64,000 bases of DNA from Cerrena zonata (GCA_038087015.1 JASBNA010000007.1:930001-994000), one strand, 5' to 3'. Counted from the stretch's first letter, positions 43,728-57,500 are shown. Made by a program: numbers and translations. The notes: a model not told the origin generated them from the sequence alone.

Positions 43728-45930
43728 ATGCTCCCCGCTATGGGCGACCCCCTTCCCCCTGGTCAAGACTCTTTGCAGTCGCTTTTGGATCTCCACAGGG
43801 ATTCATGTAATGAAAATGTCGCTTCGACTTCTGGATCTTCTTCAGGTATCATCACAACCTCTTGTGTGAAGACTTGCGAACAACGAAGGGGATGCTTACA
43901 ATCTTTTCGTAGATGCAGGTGTAAACCTTTCGCAAGCGAGTGTCAATGAAAGCGGTCTGAAGAGGGACTACCTGAGACTATTACCCATTTCCCAAATCAT
44001 TGAGATCTGCTTGACGTTTGATCCTCATGTTCCTATCCATGTGAAGAGTACCCTATGGCCAGCCGATTTGAATGCTGCTATTGCATCCCTACAGCTTGAG
44101 CAGTCCGTTCAAACACAAACGGAAAACCACTCACCCACTGACCATCCCCCAGAGGAACTAGAAATCACACGTTCTACCTCACCAAAACCTACCGATGAGG
44201 ATATATCACAGCAGGCGAATCCTCCACAACCCGACGCAGGATCTACAGAGCCGAAGCAGAGTGAACCACCGGTTGAACCTGCAGAAGATCCTCCTATAGA
44301 CTTGACCACTGAACTAGCTGGTTCTGCTACAGACGAGACAGAACAGACAGATTCTATCGTATCTGCACAACAGACGTTACAGAAAGTCTTGGAGGAATTA
44401 TCTCGTTCAACCACTCCTATTCAAACTGCAGCTGCAGCCACTTCACCTGTCTCTCCTACTCCAGCTCCTGCGACGGCAACCGCTTCTCAAACTGAACAAC
44501 CTCAGGCCTCCACCTCACAAATACCCGCACAATCATCGACTCCTCAGCCCTCGGCCTCATCTCATACCTCCACTCCCCAGCCCGCACATCCAACTCATGC
44601 CGTTCATCCACAAGCACCATATGCGTACCACCCATACGGTTATCCTATCCCTGGACAACATGCTTACCCACATACACCATATTATGGTGCACCAGGGTAC
44701 GCAGCTCACTATCCTGGCTACCCTCCCTATCATCCACTACCTGGTTATCCAGCTGCGCCTGCTTCGATGTATGGTGCTCGTCCCCCGATGGCACATATGC
44801 CTCCCCCGCCTCATCACCCTACAACGACACCTGTAGCTGCCCCACCACCTCCACCGCCCACCGGCGATGACTTACCAAGTTATGAAGATATGATTGTTGA
44901 GGCTTTATTGGATATGCCGGATACGGAAGGAGCTGCTCCTAGGGATTTATTCACTTGGATGGAAGCGAGATACCCACTACAAACAAATTTTAGACCGTCA
45001 GCTAGCCAAGCACTGCAGAAGGCGTTCAAAAGGGGCCGGTTGGAGAAAAGACCGGGAGGGAAGTATAGATTAAATGCAACTTGGGAAGGGGGAGCGGTAA
45101 GTTCTACAATCGTCCAAGTAAATCCGAGGGTTTGCTAAAATCCAACGGCATAGACCACACGCAGAACAACCCGGCGGCCACAAACCCTCGCTCAAAATAA
45201 CTATAATCAACACCATCCTCAAAGCCAATCTTCACCCTTTACGAACGCGCCGCTTGCTCGAGGTGCTCGTGGTGCCAGTGCGACACCCTCCACTGCGAAT
45301 GGCCAACATTCACCTTACGGCGCGTATCCTTACGGTTATCCCTACGGAAGCTATCCAGGATATCCAGGGTATCCGATCCCAACCGCGCATGTCAATAAAC
45401 CATCGACTCCAGCTAGCACGAGCAGTGCCCCAACTGCTTCGTCTACCACAAATACAAATAAGACTACAACCGAGAAGACGGCTCCCGAAAAGACTGCTGT
45501 AGAGAATAGTGGTACTTCTGATGGCGCGGACCACGGCGACGCGTGGGAGGCAGCTCAGCACATTCTGAACGTCATCAACTTTAATTCCTTGCAGGATGCG
45601 GCAACCTCGAATTCTACGGGTGCATCGACGACGCTTTCTGACGAGCATCGAACGTCGCTGCAAGCACAGCTCGCGTTACTTGCAACGCAACTATCAGAAC
45701 TCGCAGAAATGGACGAAGACGAAGATATCGACGAAAATCCCACACCAGCAATATCAACTCCTCCACCGCCTATCGTACCTCTGGACCAGACTGACATGTT
45801 GGTTGACGTAAACCATCTTCTTGAGATCTCACAGGCGGCTGCAACTCAAGTTGATCTCCCGCCTCCTCCAGACGAAATCCCTTCCGATGACGATTCAGAC
45901 GAGGACATGGAGATGGTGGAGATTAGCTGA
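43728..45930 (+). CDS. Linker-histone-like (H15) winged-helix protein with Pro/Tyr/Gly-rich arms
   Basis: The N-terminal exon (MLPAMGDPLPPGQDSLQSLLDL) is followed by ANNEGDAYNLFVDAGVNLSQ and SQIIEICLTFDPHVPIHVKS. A Pro/Thr/Gln-rich acidic stretch comes next, then a Tyr/Pro/Gly/His-rich region (about 44615-44760; HPYGYPIPGQHAYPHTPYYG). After it lies LPSYEDMIVEALLDMP...RDLFTWMEARYP...ALQKAFKRGRLEKRPGGKYR (about 44870-45080), which matches the three-helix plus wing layout of the H1/H5 globular domain. An intron (gtaagt at 45097, acceptor near 45153) leads to a basic TTRRTTRRPQ and a second PYGYPYGSYPGYPGYPIP block, then an acidic C-terminus ending DMEMVEIS at 45930. A chromatin or transcription role is inferred from the winged helix. 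The exact splice between exon 1 and the NEGDAYNLF exon is unresolved. Confidence 0.72.
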
Positions 45931-46626
45931 GTTTACGCTCATACGCATTACATCTTAGGGTGACACCAGCTCCCCACCGATGCGCTTCATTTGTGTACAT
46001 TTTTGGTTTACAGCATTATATTACATTCTCACATACGATGCCAACCAATATCCCGAAACTCCTTGTTTCAAGTCCCAAAGTTTCGCCTATATTAATCACT
46101 GTAGGTGTTTCTCGTCTGTCTCAGTCGTCGAGTTGGCGCATCCTGTGTCCCAAATTGGCACCATGGTAACAACTAGCTTCTCGCCTTTCGATAGCTCAAG
46201 AGCTTTACTCCACCTCCGTGAAACTCAGTTGTTCGCACCGCAAATTACGTTCCACCGAACCTTCGGCGGAGCATAGGATGTGTGCGCCGACCCGCAAAAT
46301 AATTCCCCAAATTTACATGCATGTGAATAAAAAGGCTGTTTTCTTGTTACTATACATATGCGACGAACTGCAATGAGGCTCCAAATGGTTTACGACCATA
46401 TTGAAATATAGCAGCTCACTATCTCTGAACGTTTCCACAGAAATCGCCTAGAGCATAAGAGTTTCTAAGTGGATTTTACTCAGGGTATTTGTAGGTACCT
46501 GAACCCAACGCATGTTGTACGCTCTACCTCCCAGAGCCTGTCTTATTGAAATATTGACGTTCTTGTTGGCTCCTCTAAAACTCAACCTGTAGCGACCCAA
46601 CGAATCATAGCCCACCACGCTGGGTT
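45931..46626. other. Intergenic, nothing recognised
   Basis: 3' flank of the H15-like gene; short chance frames only. Confidence 0.4.
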
Positions 46627-46628
46627 CA

Positions 46629-47103
46629 TCAGATGCTCTCGCTCAGAAGCGGATTCATCATTTGAAGTGTAGGTACAACGTTTTCCAGGCCGGCGGGAAC
46701 AAAATTGATAAGGTACTGGATCATCCCGTTCAATTTATCCTCCGCCGCTTGGGCTTGGGCTGGAAATCTTCTAGTCTTGTAATTTGACACTGAACCGCGA
46801 TAGGAGCATTCTGATCCATGTGCCAGAAAGGCATAGTCTAGTATGGTCGTGAGTGGTGCGTGAATATACTTCTGGTATCCTCGATAAGAATAGTTCATCG
46901 TGAAAGCAACGACGCGTAGTATACGAACGACCTGTCAGCGTTGTGAGGTAGTGGAGGGGAAATGAAACGTCAGAGTTCATGTGTTGGTTCTAGCAAAAAC
47001 TGGCTTACCGTTGAATAGCTCCAGGCCTAGACGATCATTCGTAGGCACCGGCAAGCTGGGTTGTCATGTAGGAGGCGGAGATCCACGAACTCTCGCTAGA
47101 CAT
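46629..47103 (-). CDS. Possible hypothetical gene, splice structure uncertain
   Basis: A minus-strand exon of about 90 codons (GYQKYIHAPLTTILDYAFLA, then AQAAEDKLNGMIQYLINFVP and TLQMMNPLLSESI, TGA at 46629) has protein-like composition. An upstream exon near 46995-47103 could start at MSSESSWISASYMTTQLAGA and ends at a gtaagc donor, but the phases allow several joins and none is decisive. Domain not recognised; it may be a gene remnant. Confidence 0.3.
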
Positions 47104-48243
47104 AGATCTCTCGGTTAATTTCACTTTGATATGCGACTCGGGGTCGCATGATCAGCTGGTGATCTCAAATGACGAAGTTCAAACCACTCCAGTCTCAGAA
47201 AGAAATGTTGCAATGTCCGCAGTCTCAAACACCATGTAATGCTACAGCAACGAACCTTACGGCGAGGCTTCAATGTGCGTAATAATGGAATGTGCTTCGC
47301 TAGTTCCTGTCACTACGTTTCACTCGCTTCTTATGGAGTTCTCCTAGCTGTGTCGATGTATGCTGCGCAAGCTACCATTTCGGAATCATGTGCCTTGTAT
47401 GCGTCTTGTAAGTACCTCAATCAGTAGCGTAATCTGTGACTTATAGAAAGAGGGCTGCGGCGATGAATGCATGTTTGGAGGCAACTTGAACGATTGTTTC
47501 TCGAATGAGAACCCTTTCACAAATGGTTACTTTATCTATCGCTGTAAGCCCGCAAGTCCGATTTGATAGCATCACATAAGATCACATATTTTCCTCTCTC
47601 AGCCAAAGTCCTAAACTTAGAACTTTGGACGTGAAAATACCTCGATATGGTTGAGTACACCTCAATGTGGGAAAGAGGGAGACCGAGTTCGCGGAAGCAA
47701 ACGATCCAAATCGGGGGACAACGTGGACATCGTGATCGCTTATTGTTTCGATCTTCTAATATCAACCACTCATATGGCAGGCCTACAGTCGTAAAGCAAA
47801 GCATCACATAATAATATCGTAAGCAACATCGGTTGCCTGCTACACTGATTTCTTTCTCCAGCAAGAGCAGTGCCATATTACAGGTGCGTACGGAGATTGA
47901 AAAGCGAGAAAATGGCACAAGAGTCGTGCGCTTGTGTAATCCGGGGCAATAAAACAAGAGCATGTAAGACATTGACTGTGCCCAGCTGAGCCCCTAGCAA
48001 CTCTCCCACATTTATACCCATAGCATGGCAGTGATGGGACCGGGCTGGCATTTGAGCTGAGCCATTTGCAGTTAAGTCGCCCACCCGCGGGATTGGCACA
48101 TTCTTGGGCTTTAAACCTTCGTTCCTTTCATTCCATGATCGCTTGGTCCTAAGCGACATTTCAAAGACGCTAGAGATCTCTTATATATCTATCATCTGAC
48201 GGCCCATAGGGTTCGTCCGCTCTTCACCTTTTCAGCTGGAACC
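47104..48243. other. Intergenic with weak small-ORF signals
   Basis: Holds a cysteine-rich open stretch at 47447-47566 preceded by a plausible acceptor, a 146-codon minus-strand frame (47532-47972) without domain, and a TATATA box near 48182 in front of the DUF6534 gene. None is strong enough to call a gene. Confidence 0.4.
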
Positions 48244-49867
48244 ATGGGGCAGTACGACCTTACGCTCGGTACGTGTTTATGTTATTGTTCCCCCATCTGT
48301 CGTTTGAACTCGATGTGCAGGTACCTTTATGATAGGTATTATTTGTGAGTAGGCAAAGAATGGAATATATTCGTTTGCTTGACGCGTAAGGGTAGTTAAT
48401 ACCTATCTCTATGGATTGGTTACCTTTCAGTTCGCGAAATACTATCGTGCCAGTGAGTTACATCCGAAGACTTTGAGGTACATCAGCTAATGAGTTACTT
48501 TAGAGTTCAATGATCCCCCAGTAATCAAGTAAGCTTATCACGGGATTTGAAGCGTTTGCGAGAATTGACGGATGTCCCCGTTAGATATATGATCCTTTTC
48601 TTGTTTTTGCTGGATACATTCCATAGCATGGCGTGAGTACTCCTCGCCCTACTTGTTGATACTTTATTGACCCAAAACTGAATAGGGTCGTCTACATGCT
48701 TTGGGCATACGCGTGAGTAACCTTCTTCCTGAACGCTCGGAGTGGTCTGACTAGAAGGGGGTACAGTGTGACAAATTACACTAACCCAGATATCCTCGCC
48801 AGTGAGTTCGGTTCCCTCGGGGTTTGTTCACGACCTGACATCTCCGAATTTAGTTGGCTTATGGCCGCACATGTTCACGCCAATTGCGACCGCGTTAGCT
48901 GCGATTATGACACAGCTGTTCCTCGGATACCGGTATGTCGTTTGATCGACTTCCAAATCTCTCCTTCGTTCAATTCGATCCTTCATCAGTATCTACCGAC
49001 TTAGCAAAAGCAAGATCATATATGGGATAATCATTGCCATTGCTTTCCCCGGATGCGTGCTGGGCATACTCACCGGGATTCGTGCAATCATCATCGAAGT
49101 GTGCGTTTATGCTATTAGTCGATTTGAAATAACCTCCTGTCTCACTCACGTTGTCTCCTTTAGACTTGCCGACCTGCCGGTATTGGACAATATTATCATT
49201 GGCTGGCTTACTCTTCAAGTGGCATGCGATCTCACTATCACCTGTGAGCTCAAGCTTGCATTCGTGTTACTCCAATAGACACTCACGATCGCTCCTTAGG
49301 CGTCTTGACATGGCTACTTTTGCATTCTAGAACCGGGTTCCGAAGAACCGATACCGTTCTTTACCGTCTAATACGTGGTGCAGTTCAAACGGGTCTCTTC
49401 GCCGGTATCTTCTCCGTCGCGGATTTAGCCACTTTCCTTACCCTTCCTGAAACAAACCTTTATGGCATGTTTGCTATTCCAATTGGCCGAATTTATACCA
49501 ACGTGAGTCGCCTGAAATACTTGTTATTCTGTACGGTATAATGATGCGCCGATGACCACAGACACTACTTGACACACTTCTTGCCCGTGATGAATTGCGA
49601 GAGATGTTGTCGGGATCGGTCGAGATGGACACGACGGTACGTCCTTCCATTTTTATCTTGCTGTCCATTGTACAGAATGACCGATTCGGTTTGCAGAGAG
49701 ATACCAGAGGAGGACGAAGTACCGTCCAATGGGCAAAACGACCCCAACCACAAGGGGTAGCATTAACAGAGATATCAGTACAGCAAGATGTCGTGACTTT
49801 CCACGATGGGAGTCAAGAACAAAGTGACGCTGCAAGCTACAAGAAAGCCGGGTCGATGACCGTGTAA
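48244..49867 (+). CDS. Seven-helix integral membrane protein, DUF6534 type
   Basis: About ten small exons. The ATG at 48244 gives MGQYDLTLGTFMIGIIFNTY, the first membrane helix, then YLYGLVTFQFAKYYR. Helix 2 is MILFLFLLDTFHSMAVVYML, with the LLDTxH signature of this Agaricomycete family. The following helices read PFTPIATALAAIMTQLFLGY, IIIAIAFPGCVLGILTGIRA, WLTLQVACDLTITSVLTWLL and TGLFAGIFSVADLATFLTLP, then MFAIPIGRIYTN. A cytoplasmic tail with ARDELREMLSG and Ser/Gln-rich sequence ends at TAA 49865-49867. The topology resembles a receptor, but no ligand or partner is known for the family. It is not homologous at motif level to the Ste3-type pheromone receptors. Confidence 0.85.
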
Positions 49868-50298
49868 AGGCTAGTTGTGCATCGTTCGGTTTGAATATCT
49901 TGTTTGTTGCTATATCTGTGTCCTTGCTGTGTATTTACCCCGCTGTGCAATCGCTCTCCTTCATCAACCTTACCTCGTCATGCTTGCAACGACCGCCAAA
50001 ATCTTGTACATATAATTATACCTTGCTCATTAGTTCATTGGTCATACTACACTCTTTTAGTCACATACACGAGATGCTATGATTTCGGAGATATCAAAAT
50101 AACAGCCCTCCAGGGTTACGTTGGTGTTAGGACATTTGGAAGCTACTTCATTTTTTTCAATGTACGACTAACAATACATCATGAAAGGTCTCGAATCAAA
50201 TTTTTTTCTACGTCAGACCTTGGGGCCAACGAAAATCAGTGAGCAACAGAGCAATATATCGCACAACACAACACAAAACAAGTGTAAGAGCTTGATAT
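49868..50298. other. Convergent intergenic region
   Basis: 3' flanks of the DUF6534 and translin genes. A/T-rich; nothing recognised. Confidence 0.45.
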
Positions 50299-51297
50299 TC
50301 ACGAAGTCCATGATGGGCTACTTTGCAGGCGTTGGGGCGAGCTTGCGTAGGGAAACATCGTATACGACTGTGGCCACAGACGATCAGTGGTGGAATGATA
50401 GAATGTAGAGAGCACGGCACCTTCTTCTATTTTCTTAATGTCATATTTCAAACTATCGTATCGGCGACGTAACAAGTCGTTTTTGAGGTTGAGCTATAAT
50501 ATGCCGTAAGCACATAGCGCAGACAGGAGAAAAGGATTTCATACCATGGCGAACCCAGCGAAGAGGTCCTTAACGAAGGCAGAAATGCGTAGAGGCTCTT
50601 CATAATTGCCAAGTGTTACAGAATTGACGGCTAAACGAGACTATAGCTTTCATAAGGGTCATGTCCGTGTAAACGAATTAGTGAGGACGCACTAGCTCGT
50701 TCACGAGGGAAATGAGCCCATGGAGATAATCCTCTGCAGCAAGTGTGAAACGGTCCGCCCACTCAGGATGAACTGCAAATGAAATTCTGCTGTTTCCGTC
50801 ATAGAAAATATATGATTTACGCACTTCCAAGAATGCCGCCGACTTGAGGAAGAGTTAGTAGTGTCCCGCTCCTCAGGTATTCGATCAACGTCGCGGAAAA
50901 TACGGCACTTCGAAGGGAGTTGCACCACATATCCTTCCATCGCCAGAATTGATTAGCTGGCACTAGCTGCGCAATGACAGCTGTGATATCCGTGCAGCTT
51001 GCAAGGATGGGTTGCACGGAGTCCAATAAAGGTGGTACTGATACGGTCCGACATCGTCAATGAGGTGGGAAGTTAGGCTCTGGGGCCCCTACATTGTGCA
51101 GTTGGAGTCGAATGTATCTTATTCAGCAATCCGGCCATGGTCCGGGTTTTCTTGTCAAACTCTGTTACTTGATCCTTGATTTTCTACGAAGAGAATTCTA
51201 GATCAGGGAGCATGAGATAGTGCGTGATATGCACCTCTTTTAGATCAGTATCCTGCTCAAGCATTTGAATGATGAACTCGAGGTTTGCAGCGTCCAT
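50299..51297 (-). CDS. tsn: Translin
   Basis: About six exons, roughly 240 residues. The ATG at 51297 gives MDAANLEFIIQMLEQDTDLK. Exon 2 is IKDQVTEFDKKTRTMAGLLN. The next has LVPANQFWRWKDMWCNSLRS and IEYLRSGTLLTLPQVGGILG, closely matching the PANQYYRFHDHWRF-type core of translins. Later exons give EDYLHGLISLVNEL, LAVNSVTLGNYEEPLRISAF and the terminal LKNDLLRRRYDSLKYDIKKI helix. A 40-residue Ser/Pro/Gln tail follows, with TGA at 50299-50301. Translin forms octamers that bind RNA and single-stranded DNA. With TRAX it forms the C3PO endoribonuclease, and the catalytic residues lie in TRAX, not here. No TRAX gene is seen in this window. Confidence 0.92.
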
Positions 51298-51548
51298 TGT
51301 CGTGAATATGAGACCAGTATTTAGTAGTAGTGCAGTAGTGGTGCTTGGGTGAGTGCGACAAATTGAAATGACGAAGTCTGTCACGGAGGACGCGCTAGTC
51401 ACAGAAAATCACAGCACATGACACGTCTCTAATGAGTGGTCACAGTACGCGTTCACTACGGTCAGTCCGCCGCCACCACATGCCGCAGCTAGTAAAACTT
51501 TCCGTCTCTCATCTTGGGTTCTAATTCTTGCTTAGGTCGCCATTGCTG

Positions 51549-54500
51549 ATGGCACCCCCGGCAGACGTTATTAAAAAGGCTAAACTGAAATTACAACAGT
51601 TTCGAGACCACCCTCCAGGCTCAGCAGATGTTTCTGATGCGGACCTTACTCTACTCGTGACCGTCTTAATCCAAGACGACGCTTCCAAAGACGATATTCC
51701 TCATTGGTTCTGCTCTAAAGCACACCCTGTAGCAGTCGATGCTGCCACATTTCTGTTCAGACTTCATGCTTACCAATCCCCTCGAGTTGAGAAGTGGAGA
51801 ACACAATTACGTCGTTGTATAACCAATTGTGCGAAATGCGTTCAGCAATTCCAGGAAGCCAAGACGACTGCTCGCGATACGCAAGTAATTTCATTTGATT
51901 ATTTGTGCGATGTTAACCATTTTTCTTTGATCAGATACTTTGCAGCTTTCGCGGACGCAACTGTGACCAATTTTTTCAAGAGCATTGTAGAATGGGAACT
52001 GCAGATCCTCCTCGATGCTTTGCTCCCAGCGGATGGCCCGTCGAATCCTACTCCGTGCTCTGCATCCATGTATCATCTTTGTTCCAACCCGGTGATACAG
52101 AAGTCGCCCAAGTTCTCACAAATCGAACAGATTCTTGAGTCGCACCCACCTCAAGAACCGTATTCGGACTGGCCCACTGACGTACCACCCCCTGGGTTAT
52201 TTCTTCTCATGATGTCGTCGAATCCGACACTTTCGACATGGGCCTCTAGGCAGTTACACACCTACCAGACAACTCCCATTCCAGTGGAACATTTTGCACC
52301 TATATACGTCGAAACCCTTCAAGAGGCTACTAACCAGGTTGCTTTAACTGAGCAGACTGTCTCTGACGAAACCGCGTTGTGGACATCTTATTCAAACATT
52401 CTGCGATACGTTCCGCCACCGTTCCTTAAGCCTAGCGCTTCGTTTGGGACGGATATTCGCAGAATCGTGCTTTCACATCTATCAGATGTCGGTAATCGTA
52501 GGTCCTGTTTATGATTTTCACTTTGCTAAGGCTTGACACTTTATTTTACGATTCCCATCATATCAGACTTCGTCCACACACTGAAAAGTTTCGCATTGTT
52601 GCTGACTAGGATTGGGCCTGAATTATTCAAGGATCAAGACCTGGGTTACACTGTAGTGGTTTTTAGTGCTATCAAAGACAACCCACGTTTTGAGGATTTA
52701 ATCGCTAGCCAGAGCGAAATATGGAGTCTGAATTGGATCCAATCGTTTGTCAAAGCCGCTGGAGAGCTACCCGAATTTACAGACGTATTTCCCATCATCA
52801 TCCAGTGTCTTTGTGAACAACTTCAACATACACGATTCAAGGATGTACGTCCGCGAGCAATTGAGGTTGCCTGTAAGGTGTGTTTATTGCTTCGTGTCCT
52901 TGAACTCTCTTATTTATTCCTGTCACAGACCCTGGAAGTGGTTGTATCTGACTCACCAGCAAAGGGAGCACGTCACAGTCCGGAATATCTAGTCGCTTGT
53001 TCCTGCGTCGATATTCATGCTAGCATGTTCATCACAGTAGGCTTTGACAAAGCATACGCTCATGAGTCTTGGCGGGCAGCACGGGCAGCTGTAAGACAAC
53101 TAGTCAAGCAACTTTTCTCAAAGGACGCGAAGGCCATTTCTACGACGATATCTGCACTCGCTCGTCCATCTGGAAAGGCACCTGTTCCTGAAACACCCTC
53201 GATACGAGAGCACATGTGGATCAAGATTTACAAGACAATGCAACCCAATGACGTGGATGGAATTGCTATGCTTCTTTCCATCATAGCACAAATTTCCCAT
53301 ATAGACAAGCAAACCAATGCAGCGTATGACCATTCGTTGAAGCAGTTTGCGGACTTTGAAGCAGCAAACAAAGTCCGCGAACAAGTGAATCGTGCGACCC
53401 AAATCTTTCGTAAAGGTTTCGCGGACGCTGCGGCTCGGTTTGAACTCGAGGACACAAGCACCACGCTCGCCCTTCTGAACTCGGAAGGTGTACCAACATA
53501 CCTCACAATGCTTATGATCTCTCCTGTGGACGGACTTCGCGAACCAGCCCAGAACATTGTCAGTCTCGCGTTAGAAGTGGACTCGCGGCCAGATTGTTTT
53601 CGTGCACTCCTCAAGAAGTACACGCGCCCTACCATGGCTGGCATCCTTGGGTTTCTCAACACATTTTCGGTTTACACAAGGATAGTCCCGGAAGCTTGTA
53701 ATGTTTCCAAGTCGTTGGCGTTGTGTCTGACAGATGTCATCGATGTCATGTGCTCCAGGCCAGAGGGTCTCCTTTTGGATTCAAGTTTCGTCAAATCGCT
53801 TAAAGACAGCGATGGCTCAAATGTTCTCCTGACCTGGTGGCAACATATGGCGAAGGCGTTGACCGTCATCTTCCTCAGAACGCCTAGGTGGGTGGGCTAC
53901 TTCGACAGCCAGGTCATGGTCGTTTGGATGCGAGATGCTCTCATATTCGGACGAGATATGCTTGCTCAACGCAAGGTCATAGAGACGGCGGTCGCGGGTC
54001 ACACTCCTGGAGAGCTACCTTCTAACGACAAAAGACTGTCGAGAATAGCAAAGAAAATGGTGGAAGACTTACAAGACCCCCTCTCGGAGCTACCTCGTTG
54101 GCTTCGTCTCACTGACGAGGAATTATTACATCAATCCTTTGCGCTATTGGACACTTTGCTGGCATGCTTTTTGCAGACGTCTACCGTAAAACCCCCTGAT
54201 GAAGCACTTCATAAACTCCGGCGAATTGTGAACGACGCTCAAGGCACTGGCAAAAAGGGTACCACGTATCTGGATGCTAGCCGGGCAAAGAATCTCCATA
54301 AGAGACTCTTACAATTCGAGGAGGATGGCGATGAGGTGCAATTCATCGAGATGAAGCCATCAGAGAGGGCCAAGTCAAAAGTCAAGGCCTCAGTGTCGGA
54401 AAAGCCTGGACCATCCCGTCCAAACGCTTTCACATTGCTCAAGGATAGCTCTTCTATTCGAAAACCCACAGTTCAACAAAAATCCTCTGTACCTTCCGCG

Positions 54501-57500
54501 TCGTCTTCTAGGTCTGTCTTCGTCAAGTCACAATTCTTCGGTGCCGACGATCAGAAGAAGTTGAACGCTTCCGTACCTTCTGCCCTCACCAAGTTCAAGA
54601 CATCCGCAAAATCAGCACCGACCCCTCCCCTGCCTATTCAAAGCTTCAGAGCCTCGGAATCAATCAAGACGAGGAGCGATGCTTCCTCTGTTGCCTCAAC
54701 CGCGCCTTCATCATCTAGTAGCTCCGAATCTGAAGAGGAGGGCACATTGGAGTCGCTTGCGAAGGTTCAACGGACACCAAAGATAAAACGACCAACCGAA
54801 CGACGACAGGTGAAGATGATGGACATGCCGGTTAACGCACGTAATGCTGCGATTGACCGAATCAATCGCAAAGAAGACCCTCGTGCCAGAGCTGCTCGTA
54901 CAAGACCCGATGTCTCCTCGTTACATCGAAGGGTTCTGTCGTGGAATTATAGTCACGATGGTCCAGAACCGCCTGGGGACAAACTACCGCTACTTCGTGT
55001 CCCGGATAGATTCTCCGATGTGGAGCACTACCGAAGAGTGTTCGAACCGTTGTTACTGATGGAATGTTGGGCACAAATCCAACAGAGCAAAGAGGTACCC
55101 CAAGAGTCGTTCGAGTGCCGTATTGTTAGTCGAGCATATGCAGATGACTGGGCTGAGCTCGATGTAACATTTGAGGAGGGGACGAAAAGGGACTGGCAGC
55201 TCTCGGAGACCGATATTGTTCTTCTCAAACGAATCGATCCTCCTGCAATCTTCCTTGCGAAGACACATCACTTTAGATCTCAACGCAATATGCCACTACA
55301 AGCTACTCTTCGGATGGCAGTTGGTCAGAATGGTCCGGGTCCCCAAATCGACACGAAATGGATGTTGAGCAAGGTGTTCAGGTATGTTCCATACGAGTTA
55401 CTCATGGCTGATCCGATTTCCTGGTTGGTCTGATGTATGTTACTTGCAGTTTGACAACTGTCCATCGAGAGTATGCCGCGCTAGTTGCGATGAGGTACTA
55501 TGGTCTATGTGACACGATCTTGCAACCCAGATTGTCGAAGCAGGCAATAACTGACCAGCAAGAAATGCATCAGACGATGTCAGCGTACAACCTGAATGAA
55601 CCCCAGGCGAAGGCTGTACTCTCCTCAATCAAGTCCAATGGGTTCTCCTTGATTCAGGGGTCCGTTAATCCTAATTACGATTCTCATTCATTCAATTAAC
55701 TATTTTAATAGACCACCAGGAACGGGTAAGACGTCCACTATTTGTGGTTTGGTACAGATTTTCCTCTCGCGTCGTCCAAAGCCAGCAACGGCCGTTACCG
55801 TCGGTCGTAATTCAGGCCCCGCAGATAAGGAACCGCCGCAAAAGATTCTCCTCTGTGCTCCTAGTAATGCCGCTATCGACGAAATCACGTACAGGGTCAA
55901 ACAAGGGATATCGGGCGGAGGTAAACAGTCGGTTGTGCCTAAGGTAGTTCGTGTTGGAGCACCCCAGGCCATGAATAGCAGCGTACAAGACGTCGCGTTG
56001 GATGTTCTAGTCAAAGCGAAAGTCGAGGAGAGTCCCGAGGGGAAGAAACAGGATTCCAATACGAGTAACGAAATCAACATGCTACGAGCTGACCTCAATA
56101 CAGTCAAGTCGCGCAGGGAACAGATCTTCGTTGAGCTCAAGAATGTACAAAACAATCTCGAACGGGAGCGCGCTCTGAAGGAAGAACTGGGCAATATCAA
56201 CAAACGAAGAGGCAACTTGACGACTCAACTAGACAAGCTCAGAGACCAGGCGAAATCTGACTATCGATCGTTAGATGCCTTGAGTCGGCGGATTCGCGCT
56301 GAGATTCTACGAGACGCGGATGTAATCTGCACAACATTGTCAGGTTCAGGACATGAGCAATTAGAACCATTCGACTTCGAGATGGTGGTTATTGATGAAG
56401 CCGCTCAGGCCATCGAGCTGAGTTCCTTGATACCGCTCAAGTATCGTTGCTCCAGATGTGTCATGGTTGGTGGTATGTGGGAGTTGTTTTCTAGGTTATG
56501 TATCACACTCATCTGGATGATAGACCCTCAACAGTTGCCACCGACTGTCATTTCTCAGGAGGTAAGAATTATTGAGTTTCCAACAGGAGTGTGCTTCTGA
56601 TGAGGCTACAAACTATAGGCGAGCAAATTTGCTTACAACCAGTCACTGTTTGTCAGGTTACAGAAGCAAAGACCGGACGTTGTTCATCTACTCAGGTTTG
56701 TTTGGTCTTTTTGATGTTGAAAATAGCTCTGACTGGTAGTTATCAGTATACAATACCGTATGCACCCTGAAATTAGCATACTTCCCAGCAGCCTGTTTTA
56801 CCAAAGTCGACTATTGAATGGACCGAGCATGGCTGACAAAACCCAGAAGCCTTGGCACTCAAATCCCCGATTCGGTGTCTATCGATTTTTCAATATACAC
56901 AGAGGTCTGGAAGAGACCACACTACGACATTCATACAAGAACAACACAGAGTGTCAAGTCGCTGTTGCTCTATACAACAGGCTGACCCGGGAATATTCGT
57001 ATGACTTCGATTCCAAGATAGGCATTGTCTCAATGTACAAGGCTCAAGTTGATGCCTTGCGCTCGGCCTTCGTAACTCGATTCGGTGAATCCATCAAGAA
57101 GATTGTCGATTTCAACACTGTAGATGGCTTCCAAGGACAAGAGAAGGAAGTAATTATATTATCATGTGTACGAGCAGGACCTGGCGTCCAATCCGTTGGT
57201 TTCCTGTCGGGTGAGCATATTGATACCTGACCCTTTTCTAACTATGGGCTTACTTTCCGTAGATGTTCGGCGAATGAACGTTGCGCTAACTCGAGCGAAG
57301 TCATCTTTATTTGTCCTCGGTCACGCCGCGACCTTGGAAAGAAGCGACCAGACATGGAAGTCCATAGTCGGCGATGCCAGGCAAAGGTCACATCTCGTTG
57401 ATGTAAGTTTGTATACCTCGCCTACCTTTGAATTTGAGTTGACACGATTCCAGACCGATGTCACGTTCTTCACCTCATCCCAGCCGCAGCCAAATATTCG

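Noticed and set aside
47532..47972. 146-codon minus-strand frame
   Set aside because: Cys/Arg-scattered composition with no family signature and no introns, unlike neighbouring genes. Kept only as a note for the intergenic region.
48244..49867. Pheromone receptor (Ste3-like) for the seven-helix protein
   Set aside because: Helix motifs such as LLDTFHS fit the DUF6534 family; no Ste3 signature and no pheromone precursor gene was seen nearby.
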